From Lepidodermella squamata (lineage: Eukaryota > Gastrotricha): 64,000 bases of DNA. Below are positions 48,000 to 58,832 of the stretch, in pieces (within the stretch, counting starts at the first letter, position 1; every line of letters starts with the position of its first letter). The stretch covers positions 4,340,001 to 4,404,000 of the forward strand of contig JBLDXI010000003.1 of assembly GCA_047495785.1 (NCBI GenBank), in the 5' to 3' direction. The notes beneath the pieces were generated by a model. The model was not told where the DNA came from, searched no databases, and saw only the letters and a list, made by a program, of their open reading frames with translations. The position numbers and the translations under genes were made by a program.

Positions 48000-49780
48000 T
48001 TGAGGCTGACTTCTCTTCCCGAATTTGCTTGTAGCTATTACAACGCCTGCGACGAATTTTACTAGGTTTTCATAGCTCAGAGTCTGCCACTCGTGTGTGT
48101 GTGTCAAACCGTAAAACGACAATTTTTGGCTAGAAAATTATTGTAGAAAGATCATTCTAGTTTTTCTGTTTTTATCTTGCTCTCATTCCAATCGTTGCTT
48201 GTCTCTGTGGCCATGCGAATGGCCGAATGAAATGCAGTCTATTCATTTGTCCTCCTTGCTATACTGATTCATGATTTCTACAACAAAGCTAGTGTCAAAA
48301 TAGCGAGCATTCAAAACATCATTTTCACTATTCACGAATAATATTATCACCCGCTTCTAACATAAAGAATGACAAATGCAAGTGCTAATTGGGCAATTTT
48401 AGAAAAATGCTCCTCTTGAACCGGAACAGCTTGTCCTGACTAAGTGCTTGTTTGTGAAGGTCATCATCATTTTCACTTTTTATACCAGCCGTGTATACCT
48501 GTAAATAGACTTATTGTTTTTTTGCGGAAGAAACTTGTTATTGACAGTGTTGAGGAATATCAATTACATCATTATTATATTGCTCTTTGCTTGTGTAGCC
48601 TTCTATACACATGCATTTTGTTAAGTTTTCTGATTTTCTATTATTATTCTATAACATTGTTATTATTCTATTATTTGTCTGTTGTATTTAGTGTACCAAA
48701 TGGACAGATTTTACTTGCAAACCCCTGATGTAATGAAAGTGCGATAGCTACTCAGGTATTTGTTTTTGCTGAGCTTCTCTGCTTGCCTGTCCGACGAAGT
48801 TACCATGAGAGGCATCGTCGTTTGTTCGAGGCATCTTGTACTGGCAGAGCTCGGCTGCTGTCTTTGCGCGTCTTTGTTACTGCGACGTTACTTATGATGA
48901 GAAGCACGAAATGATATAAAAATAAACAAGATAAATGCAAGTTGGTGTTGTTTTCCAGTTCCTAATCTACGTAGATAATAGAAGGTATGATTGGGCGTTT
49001 AAATGATGCAGATTGCAGAGTGATGCAATATTGATTTTCCCGAATAATTATACATTTGACTCGATCAAGGAGGCTTTTTTATATTATTTATTCGATATTC
49101 AATGGTTAGTTCCAGGCAATTTTCAAATAGCCAATTAAGAAGTTACAAAAAGACAATACGAACTTCTTGGATTCTAACCGCGCTATGTCGGTTGCCTCGT
49201 ATTTTGCAGTCGTGTCTGCTGATTTCCGGCGACGGGCCACGCCTTCGAGTGCGACGACGCATCCGCATCATGACTACACTTTATGATGGAACACGAACGC
49301 CCGATATAGCTCGGTTTTATTGTCTGACAATTTCCTCAGCGTGGTTCACATATGTTGTAGTATCCAAAGTTAGAATTCAGAATTTTATTAACAAAGCAGA
49401 AACGCAGAAAGCGGTCAGAAACGCCATTCTGCTTATTTTAAATCAGATTCGCGAGCAATTACCAGGTGAATTGGGGCAGTAATTACCACGGCGCAACGAA
49501 ATAAATTATTAAAAACACCGTTTTTGTCGCTGGGTTTTTTTCACTCCGCAGGCACAGACTAGCGCTGGACCGATCAAGCCATACCGCCATCTTAATTATT
49601 CGCATGATTTAGTCCTCACACCTATAGAAAAGCTCCTCGGCAACTGGATCAAGTGTCAACATTTATCTTTCTATTTCCAGAATGTTAATAATAACACTTA
49701 GAAGGAAACTCAATCGTGATTGATTTTGCTGATTGGTTACCAAGTTTGGCAGACTTGAATGACAATCAGCTAAATTTCGA
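48000..49780. other. 3' UTR of the 4.1 gene and spacer
   Basis: An AATAAA occurs at 48921-48926. The plus frame at 49102-49482 (126 codons, basic) has no recognised domain and no splice partners, and I do not call it. Confidence 0.4.
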
Positions 49781-49787
49781 ATAAAGA

Positions 49788-51181
49788 ATGCTAGTTTCGC
49801 TTCTAATAATCTTAGTTTCAATTTGCCCGGTGCAATGCCGACTCGGTTAGTTTACACGATCACGAAATCTTCAAACGGTATTTTTGAAATAATATGTAAT
49901 TTTCAGGAGGAGGCGTTAGGAGCAAAGTTGTCGAGGCTAGCGTTCGAGTAAATGAAACTAGTGGTGCATCTTTGTTCGGCAGACTTAGCCCATCATCAAG
50001 TGGAGCAAAAGTAGTTGATCTCACAGGGTCTCTCAGAAAGAAATCTGGCTCAGAATCAAGTGGAGCGATAGGCAGGTCGGCGATACAAAGCCAAAATAGT
50101 CTTTCAGATGCAGCAAACCAGCCTTCTTCTTCGGGAATTCAGCAAATAGGGCGTCCAAGAGTGGGCGCTAAGGATCAGTCGCGTGGCCAGCATGTGATAA
50201 AAGGAACCTCAAGCGGTCGATCAGCTCTCGGCCGCACGAATTCTGACCAGCAAAAGTTAGCCGCATATAGTAATATGTTCACGTATGACACACCAAAATT
50301 CACACTTGGCCGTTCTGTCATTCCTTACAGATCAATAAGGGTATAATACTTCATCGTTGTCCTTGTAATTAACCGTTGTTTCCTTTCTAGCCGATTTACG
50401 GCTCTGAATATGACGTCCCCTTGATTTACTCTCCGGTCAGCAGCCGGCCTGTTTTTCTTCCCTACCAGGCGTATTGGCCACTGATCCAGCGCAATCCAAA
50501 CAACAAAATTTTCAAGAAACGCTATTATTCGAGAAATTCCTTATCGATGTTGCGTGAGTTCTTGAGCGTGAAAAAATTTCACTTTAAATTGCCAAGCTTT
50601 TTTACGTCTTCATATTAGATTCAATTTTCATTAACTACGCCGATCACTGTGCCTCGAAGGAGTATGGAATAGATGGCCAAGAAGAGTACTACATCGCTTC
50701 GATACGTGAAGACGTTCCAGAATCAGTTATAGGCAAAGGTCTTCAAGCAGCGTATTCACCCAGCTGCAACATCGAGGTTGTCGGACCTGAATCATCGGTG
50801 TTACATGTAACATTTAACACGTCAAACTGTTTTAACTGGCCATCCAAATGCGAAATAACTATTTCGGATGCCGCGGCTAAAGGCGACGCATGGGAGGACA
50901 TTATATATTACGACCCAACTTTGGTCAAACTGAACTCGAAGTCTGAGCTGCGTGAAATGCTTGTCAGCGGCTCGTTCTGCACTAAGGAATTGTACTCAAG
51001 GACTAACAGAATTTCAATCAATGTTGCCCACTGTTCAGCTAACTTGAATTTATTTGAGTTTTCAATCGGTGTCGAAGTCGGAATTTTGCTAGATGGCGGT
51101 GACGCTTCTGCCCTAAAATTTTCGTCCAATAATTTTATTTGCTTCATTCTTACTGCGTCTGCGCTTTGGCTTTGGTTGTAA
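49788..51181 (+). CDS. Secreted GPI-anchored protein, family not recognised (paralogue 1)
   Basis: Exons 49788-49845, 49907-50340, 50391-50553 and 50619-51181 join in phase to 405 residues. Exon 1 is a signal peptide (MLVSLLIILVSICPVQC). Then come a Ser/Gly/Arg-rich low-complexity region (about 20-145) and a Tyr/Pro/Arg-rich stretch (FLPYQAYWPLIQ). The conserved C-terminal domain has six or more cysteines: DHCASKEYG, SPSCNIEVVGPESS, LHVTFNTSNCFNWPSKCEIT, GSFCTKE and NVAHCS. The protein ends in a small-residue site followed by a hydrophobic tail (FICFILTASALWLWL), as in GPI-attachment signals. The next gene has the same exon phases and domain order. The architecture (signal, RG/S-rich, Cys domain, GPI) loosely recalls Shadoo/prion proteins, but I see no homology to them. 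AATAAA at 51223-51228. Confidence 0.75.
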
Positions 51182-51397
51182 ATGCGCCAACTCTTTAGTT
51201 ATAGATTCATACGTAAACGATGAATAAACGAGAAACATCGATAAAAGTTCGATCAAGAGCAGGGGCATTGCACGCCCTCGACTACGGCTAGGTGATGAAT
51301 AATTAAAAGCAAAGTTTTTCTCGTGGTGCAGTATACGCAGTTTCGTTAGGCTGATCGAACGCTGTTCCAAACAAGCCTTCGAATATTTTACGAAAAT

Positions 51398-52739
51398 ATG
51401 AAAATATGCGGGAGAACCACGATATTATTCCCCATCTTCCTATTAGCTGTTTGGTTCCAGACAGTTACTCAGATTGCGGGCCGGGCGGGTGGTGGTGGTA
51501 GCAGAGGTTGCTGTTGACGTGCTGAACGTGATATTTCATTGATTTGCTTTTATTAGGAGGTGGTGCTCGATCGTCAGCTGGGCGATCTTCTGGGAGCAGG
51601 TCATCGGGTAGTCGCAGCAGTGGTAGCAGCAGCGGCAGTAGTCGAGGTTCCAGCCGCGTCTCATCTGCCTCGCGATCAAGCTACTCCTCAAGAACATCTT
51701 ACGGCTCATCGGCTGGTCGCTCGATGTCTTTCGCCGGGGGGACAAGAACAGCATACGGCAGTTCAGGCCGGGTTTACATAGCCAGCAAGCCGTCGTATTA
51801 CTACAGCGCATACAGCGCGCCCACCTTAATCCGATCGCCCATGTTGATAACAGTCCGCAGCAGGCCAACCTACTACTTCTATCGACCTTACTACGCAACT
51901 TCCATTTATAGCAGACCAGTTTTCAACAACCGCGCCCCATCACAATCTCCACCGTCATCAAGCTATCCCAGCTCCAACATCACAACCCGTACGAATTTTA
52001 TTTGTTGCTATTTTCGGAATTCATGTTGTGCTGCATAGAAATGGTGTTTGCGAACTTGGCCGAACATTGCAGTCAAACCCCAACGTACGAGATCGCGAAT
52101 AATGAAAGATATCTAGTGTTCGGTAAGTCGACTTTGAGATTCGATGTTGCTTACCTTTATTACGCTTGCTTTTCATTTATAGCTTCGACTCCTGATGGAA
52201 TGATAGATACAGCAACAACGCCTAATTGGTTAGCCCAAGGCTTCGCGCCAGATCTGAAAAACGAAACCGACGATTCAATCGATACGCCAGGCGATGACGA
52301 CGATGCTGGGGACTGCTTCTTCCGACTTGTCGCTCCAGCTGGAAATCTATTGAGAGTCAAGTTTGATAGTCCAAATTGCGACGAATGGCCGGATGATTGC
52401 TTTGTGAGTATATCAGACGGCGATACCGACGCTTCAGAAGACGGCTCCGATCCTCTGGTATTGAAAATTTAAGACCCTTTGAAACGTCATTACCATCTTG
52501 TATACAAATAGCTAATGGTAGATCAATCTGCTCCGTTTTCGTGTGGCATGGAGGCTACTTCTTCTGTTTACGCGATCACTGTGAACATATCTAGTTGCAT
52601 CGCGAGTTCGTCTTTGAACAAATTCGACTTCGCCTTGGTCGTCGACGTGGTAGATGCTGCGCCAATCGGTGCGAAAGCGAGTTTCCAAGTACTAATTGCG
52701 ATGCTTCTACTAGCATTCCATAACATTAGTTCGATATAG
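51398..52739 (+). CDS. Secreted GPI-anchored protein, family not recognised (paralogue 2)
   Basis: Exons 51398-51506, 51557-51988, 52039-52122, 52183-52457 and 52512-52739 join in phase to 375 residues. The signal peptide is TTILFPIFLLAVWFQTVTQ. A GGGGSRG joint leads to a striking Ser/Gly/Arg region (SSGSRSSGSRSSGSSSGSSR) and then a Tyr-rich part (YYYSAYSAP ... YYFYRPYYA). The C-terminal domain aligns with the neighbour: AEHCSQ / DHCASK, LRVKFDSPNCDEWPDDCFVS / LHVTFNTSNCFNWPSKCEIT, APFSCGM / GSFCTKE, and VNISSC / VNVAHC-like. The end is ASFQVLIAMLLLAFHNISSI, a GPI-type tail. It lies 216 bp downstream of paralogue 1 and arose by tandem duplication followed by strong divergence of the low-complexity part. 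AATAAA at 52774-52779. The last intron is only 54 bp. Confidence 0.75.
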
Positions 52740-52779
52740 TAATATTGTGAGCTCATGAAATTATATTCAAAATAATAAA

Positions 52780-54330
52780 CCGATGAAAATTTCACTTTAC
52801 TCATCTGCGCAGTTTCCCAGACATTCAAATTACAGGGCTTAATTTACACTCTTAATTTATTAAGAGTCGCGGACATTTGAAAGCCCAACGTTGGACCCAG
52901 GGCTATCGATTTGATTCGATTAGATTTAGACATGGGGTTCCATTTTGATTTAGAATGCAAGGAATGCAGCCGCAAAGCTGAACGCGAAACTGAGTTTTTG
53001 CTATATTTTTCACGGAAATCGGAATCATTGGAATGGTTATTCCCACCCGGTGAAATATGAGTCTGACTCAGTTTTTTATGCAGAATATATCAAGCTAAAA
53101 TATTTCAATTTTCCGCAACTGGAAACTCTCTCAAGTACGAATAACCAAAAACGTGTGCTTATTTAGGCACAAATAGTCACTTCTTGAAGTGCGAATAAAG
53201 ATGGGTTTTTATCGGCTCACCGGAAAATCATTATGTCTTGGAATCGACAGGTCGCCCAAGCGCCCAGATAAGAAAGAGATGCCGTAACACTCGGTACGCG
53301 ACTTTACCATAGGTATAGTTAATGCTTAGCGCACTCCAGCTGGCATTCTGCAAAAATCGAAGGGGAGAATAAGTAATCATGCTGTTGCTGCTGCTCCAAG
53401 GCAACGCCATCAAATGAATAAAAAATGGATATCGTCGCTCGGTGCCTACAAATATGACACATTCAAGCGTCAGATTTTTTGGAGCAGTAGTAGTCGGCTC
53501 CTCGCCACTTGACTCTGCGTCGCTTTCGCCGCGCAATCACCCATGTGCTCTCGACCGACGCTGATGTCGTGCTGTAATCGATGGCGACCGCCTGCTGCTA
53601 CGGAGGGATGATGTCTTGCGCCCAAGTATATCGAATTCATCTGATAGGTGCTGTCCAGTTCAGTGGTCACGCAGGCCGGTTTAAGACGGTGCACAGACAG
53701 GGAGATACTGGTGGTTCTCGGGTATGAATTCAGCCGTTTGGAATTGTATCCACAATTGCCCGACCTGTGACAGACGAAAAATGCCAACGGCTCGAAAACC
53801 ACCCGCTTTGCCCCATCAGGTCACGCAACGCGGTGAAGCGTTTCATTCGCGATTCCGGATGTCCCCCTAAAATCGCGGAACCAATTTCGATTAAACCGAG
53901 GTGCGAATTACCTTGAGTCGCTCCGAATCCGGAAAATTCGCACTAGGTGCTTTCCCCTAGCCGAAATATTCAGTTTAGCAGCACAACAACGTTGGCGAGA
54001 TGCGAGGCAAGGGGATCGCAAACGCGAAGGCCGTTTCGTATTCTTCGGATACGCGCTGTGCGCAGTTGGCACCTGTTGCTGATGACTGATGCGCGATATC
54101 GCGACCGGGACAGCCACTTGCATTTTACATATAAATAACTCAGCTTCAATTCAACTGCAAATTAAACGCACTTTATGTAATCCAGCCCTACTAATTATAT
54201 TAATCGTATCAATTAATAGAACTATTATATTTATCTGATATATATATTCGTCAAAGCGGTGCACCGGTGTAGCTCAATTCGCACACAGGACAGGTGCTTC
54301 TTGTGTGTTTTATTCGTGGCCCAAAACAAA
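52780..54330. other. Spacer with degenerate repeat sequence
   Basis: 53040-53205 resembles one arm of the foldback element at 32.2-32.7 kb. Minus-strand frames at 53231-53802 contain a segment (VHRLKP preceded by PRTTSISLS) that weakly recalls the end of an LTR-element integrase, too weak to call. No host gene seen. Confidence 0.4.
53040..53205. repeat. Divergent single-arm copy of the 32-kb foldback family
   Basis: CCCGGTGAAATATGA-TCT-AC-CAGTTTT, then AATTTTCCGCAACTGGAAA and AAGTACGAATAACC-AAAACG-GT-CTTATTTA follow the order of the right arm at 32500-32680 with many substitutions. Confidence 0.5.
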
Positions 54331-54331
54331 G

Positions 54332-57300
54332 ATGCGACACTTGGCTTGGATTTCTGCCGTAGTTGTTATGGTTCGAATAACTTCTGGCGGAGATGGCGGA
54401 GATAAGGAGGAGGATGAATCAGCTTGGAACAGCATTCGTAAATTGGCGTCTCTCATACAGAACGACGACGAAAATTTAGTCTGCGTTGATTCTGTGGACA
54501 ACACATGGGTGAAGATTTTGCGCTTTGTCGGGGTGAACAAGAAAAAGTGTTTTGAGATCGCTGTCACTCCCGGGAGGAGAAAACTCAATTTCGAGGAAGC
54601 TAAGCAGTTGTGCCGTTACCGAGCGATTGATTCGCAATTAGCTGTGATAAAAAACGCCGTAGACCACACAGCTGTTGGATACGCTCTGGGAAACAGTTCA
54701 ATCGAACTCGATGATGAAAATGGTGCGATGATAGGATTGCACAGGGTTATCGGATCTTGGAAATGGATTTCTCCGCGATTTCACGAAAAACGCACTCTTT
54801 TTCATCAAGGATGTGTAATTTCATCGGCCAATGGCAACAATAATAATGCTTCCGAAATCCCCAGGTCAAGTGTCGCATTTGAGTGTGCAATTAGATGCAA
54901 CAGCTCAAGTTTTCGTTACGCATCATCTGGTATCTATAACAGCAAGGAATGTCGGTGTACGAACGTTATCGACTGGTCGCGGGTTATCACTTGTAGTTTG
55001 AGTTCGGAGCTGCTGGGGAGGAACACGACATCGAGCGTTTATGCGGTATTTGATTTGAAGGGGATGCAAAACATGAGCATCAGTGAATCGCCTAAAGATA
55101 AATTCGGCTTCTTTCTTGAACCATGGACTACTAACATGAATCTGAATGATAGTTGGAATAGCAGTACTGCATCGAGCGGATGCCTTGCGCTTGAAATGGA
55201 CGCGATGGGAAATTCCACATTCGTCCAACGCGATTGCTCGATAAAATTGCCATTCATTTGCAGAAATTTTTCCGCAGACATCAACTGCAGCATCGATCGA
55301 AATGATTCATCATGCTATCTATTGCGGGATGACGCGCAACAATTTCACTTGGCAGTGGAAGGATGCCATCGATTAAGTCTTGAACTAGCACCAATAATCA
55401 AAGCGGAAGATTTGGCGCTTGCTCATAAATCAACCCTTAATTATTTAATTTTCAAAAACGAGACGACATCTAATTTTTCAATCGAAACCAGTATAGCGCA
55501 ATTCTGGATAGGAGCGAACAACTTTGAATATCTGTGGTCTGACGGCAGTAGTCTAGCTCCTAATGATTTTACTCGCTGGAATTCATCATTCAACGTCGGA
55601 ACTGATTTGGATTGTGTAACTTATTCCAATGACGAAGAATCAGCCAGCAGTTATGTGTAAGGAAAATTAAGAAAAAGCTTGTTGCATAACTCATTTGTGA
55701 TTTTTGAAGTTGGTCGGCGCATGCCTGTTCCTCAAATATTGTAGTTTGTTCACGGAATATATGGGAGCTGCCGCCAGGTTTTAACTTCTCTTCTGAAAAT
55801 GAAACGACAACCAGGAACTACAATTATACTACGGCAAAACATAATGCAACAAGCATCGCAGCTAGCAACAGAACAACAACTTTGATAGGCGAATCAACAA
55901 CTACTCCATGCAGGTTGTTTAGCACATCCACGGAAGCGGGAGTGAAAATAGCTACAAGGAAAATCGACTGTTTTACCACAGGGGCGACCCAGACAAAACT
56001 CCCTGCGACGCAGTCTTCTCTAATTCCCAGCTCACCTTTTCCAGGAACCATTTCCGCCGCGCCGCCCGAAAACCCGAATTCTCGAGGCGCTCAAGGTCCT
56101 CCGGGGCCACAAGGACCCCAAGGCGGATCAGGTCCTCAGGGATTGCAAGGACCCCAAGGCGGATCAGGTCCTCAGGGATTGCAAGGACCCCAAGGCGGAT
56201 CAGGTCCTCAGGGATTGCAAGGTTGGCCAGGTCAATGCGAGATCTCGTGCATTCCTTCGCTAATTATAAGCGTGATCAGTCTTGGCTGTGCAATACCTTC
56301 CGCAGTTTTAGCTATCAAAAACTTGAGAGAAAATTGCAAATCCAACTCTGCGACTGTGACACCGACTGCAGACCAGATGAAGCCTAAAATACCGCCACCG
56401 ACTGCAGACCAGGTGCAGCCTAAAATACCGCCACCGACTGCAGACCAGATGAAGCCTAAAATACCGCCACCGACTGCAGACCAGGTGCAGCCTAAAATAC
56501 CGCCACCGACTGCAGACCAGGTGCAGCCTAAAATACCGCCACCGACTGCAGACCAGGTGAAGCCTAAAATACCGCCACCGACTGCAGACCAGATGAAGCC
56601 TAAAATACCGCCACCGACTGCAGACCAGATGAAGCCTAAAATACCGCCACCGACTGCAGACCAGATGAAGCCTAAAATACCGCCACCGACTGCAGACCAG
56701 GTGCAGCCTAAAATACCGCCACCGACTGCAGACCAGATGAAGCCTAAAATACCGCCACCGACTGCAGACCAGGTGCAGCCTAAAATACCGCCTCCGACTG
56801 CAGACCAGGTGCAGCCTAAAATACCGCCACCGACTGCAGACCAGATGAAGCCTAAAATACCGCCACCGACTGCAGACCAGGTGCAGCCTAAAATACCGCC
56901 TCCGACTGTAGACCAGGTGCAGCCTGAAGTCCGGATCACTGAGACTTTGACTACGCGCCATTTGGAGACAATTGTAAGAAATCTCATCAATGAAATGATG
57001 GTCGAGGCATTCTGTCGTCCGCCTGAATCGAACCAGATCAATGTAACTTGGAAGGTTTATATGCAGGAATGGATTTCGTTCTTGTTGGAGAATCACATAG
57101 GAACACAACTAGGACCTCAACCTGAACGGGGAAATGGAGGACAGGACCCTCCAGATACGCCTGACCCACCAGTCCCTAAACGTCGCATCTATTCGAAGCG
57201 TCGAGGCAAGCTGACTGTTCCAGTTTTTCTCAAACATTCGAGCAAAAAATTAACGAAATCAGCTAGCCGCAATATCGGAGCAAAATATTGCCAGCAAAAT

Positions 57301-57447
57301 TGGGGAAGCTGTCAAATGAATGAGTCGATTTACGGAGATCGGAATGATCTTGAAGAACAACAGTCTGTCGAACATTTCCATTATTTGGGTACCTTTGTTC
57401 CGCTGAAAAGCAAGGACCGCAGTATGAGTAGTCTTGAACAATGGTAG
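54332..57447 (+). CDS. C-type lectin / WSC-like / collagen-like transmembrane protein with 12-residue repeat array
   Basis: Two exons, 54332-55656 and 55710-57447 (intron 53 bp, phase 2), give 1020 residues. The start is the ATG at 54332, heading a signal peptide. First C-type-lectin-like domain: N-terminal half about 72-148 (KKCFEIA ... WKWIS) and C-terminal half about 258-311 (FFLEPWTTN ... CSIKLPFICR). Between them lies a cysteine-rich WSC-like stretch (FECAIRCNSSSFRYASS ... KECRC). A second lectin domain spans about 319-460 (SSCYLLRDD ... FWIGANNFEYLWSDG ... WSAHACSSNIVVC), its end supplied by exon 2. Then follow a Thr/Asn-rich segment, 17 Gly-X-Y triplets (about 568-618), a membrane segment (LIISVISLGCAIPSAVLAI), 16 PPTADQ-x-x-PKIP repeats and a basic tail. 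It is probably a cell-surface receptor with an extracellular lectin-collagen part; ligand unknown. AATAAA at 57635-57640. Confidence 0.85.
56100..56222 (+). repeat. 36-bp collagen-coding tandem repeat
   Basis: A GGATCAGGTCCTCAGGGATT-type unit encoding GSGPQGLQGPQG is repeated three times almost without change inside the collagen stalk of the lectin gene. Confidence 0.8.
56359..56933 (+). repeat. Coding minisatellite, 36 bp x 16
   Basis: The unit encodes PPTADQ(M/V)(K/Q)PKIP. Sixteen units are nearly identical at nucleotide level apart from the ATGAAG / GTGCAG alternation, pointing to recent unequal exchange or slippage. Because 36 is divisible by three and no unit contains a stop in the other frames, long minus-strand frames also appear here; they are artefacts. 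Confidence 0.95.
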
Positions 57448-57449
57448 GA

Positions 57450-58830
57450 AACCCGCCTACCATCGATAACATGGATAAATTATTACTCATATCTGGTAAA
57501 ATTTAAAGGGTCTTGCCTGTTAGCCTGTTGCCTGTTAGTGGAACCAAATTTTGGAATTTTCAATGGGCCTAAAACCACTTTTTGAAGCTTTCAAGGATGT
57601 CTTGATTGATCAGCATACCTACCTACTAACTCGAAATAAAACATTCCTTTATCTATTTATTTTGAAGCTTTTACACCCATGAGAGGGTAGAGCTCGACAT
57701 CTTTAAATTCAGCGTGAAATTCTGTGTAATAGACGCATTCTTCACTAAAGAGTTCTTACACTGCCTCAGTTTTGAATACATATTCCATATTCGAAAAACG
57801 AAATGTTGCTTATCTAAAATTAGGTTCCGCAACATGCAGATTAGGTTCCGCAACAGACAAGTTCGGACACACACCGAAGCGCCGTCCGAAGTGTATATCT
57901 ATATCTATAGATTTTGGTTTTGTGACACCGCTGTGATTATCGCTACATTTATATATCTATTTGTGTTATTGGCACACTGTGACATCTATAACTTAAGAGT
58001 GATAATGCGCCCTAAGCCCAACGTTGGCCGGCGCGGAAAATATTTTACAAATGAAATACACGGCTTGTTTCTGTCTCATTTCATTTCACATAGTATCTTA
58101 TATTGGTATCTTACCTATATAGTATAAGTCTCAATAAATTTGAAAAATTTGAAAATTGAAAATTGTTTTTCGCAATGCTGAACCAGCGCTAAATAAAAAG
58201 TAGCAATTTGAACAAATGCAGATGAAACAGCTAGGTTGAACCGCGCAGAACCAAGTGATGTGTTGAACGGGAGGTGAAGCATCGTTTCAATTAGCTACTT
58301 TCGTTCACCTCCAAATTCTTTCGGCGCCGATATTCGGGCATTGCATTTTTGCTGTAAAAAAATTCTGTCAGCTGCGATTATATACTGAGTTTATTTGCTA
58401 ATATTGCGCTTGCTTTATTGGAGATTCATCACTGGTCGCGAAGATTCAACAGCAAACGGCGGTTTTTGACCAGCAAAACTCCGCAAAATTAGTTGATTAA
58501 ACACGTGTATACATAGATATATTTGGAATACATATAGGTACGTACAGGCAAAAGAGGAAGAGATTCGCCTGCCTCACCGGCTGAGCAATGCCACCAGGCC
58601 TATTTCGACTCGAGTAAGTATATATAGGTAGCAATTTTAATCAACGTTGCGTATAAGAAATAAAGATCATCTCACCTGTATGTGCATAACAACGATCGAC
58701 GAGCAATACTGATTGAGCTAGTATATAATATGGAGATGTATATAAGAAGCAACCGCACAATATCGGTGGTATACTAGACATGCGGTTGGCGTAGAAAAAA
58801 AGCAACAACAAAAAAATGAGTCATTGTGTG
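57450..58830. other. Spacer between the lectin and YTH-RING genes (convergent 3' ends)
   Basis: A short direct repeat (ATTAGGTTCCGCAACA twice near 57820-57855) is the only structure noted. The plus frame 57714-58127 is hydrophobic-rich and unsupported. Confidence 0.4.
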
Positions 58831-58832
58831 GG

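Noticed and set aside
49102-49482. 126-codon plus-strand frame
   Set aside because: No motif, no signal peptide, no neighbours in phase; could be chance in a spacer.
53231-53802. LTR-element integrase end or envelope-like frame
   Set aside because: Only a weak VHRLKP-like match; not enough for a call.
56359-56933. Regular 36-bp repeats resembling a CRISPR array
   Set aside because: Units are contiguous without spacers and encode protein in an intron-containing eukaryotic gene.
56232-57108. Two long minus-strand frames (269 and 266 codons)
   Set aside because: They are mirror images of the 36-bp coding repeat, which is open in several frames; the plus frame has lectin, collagen and membrane domains.
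57714-58127. 137-codon hydrophobic frame
   Set aside because: AT-rich translation in a spacer with a TATA-type microsatellite; no start context or homology.
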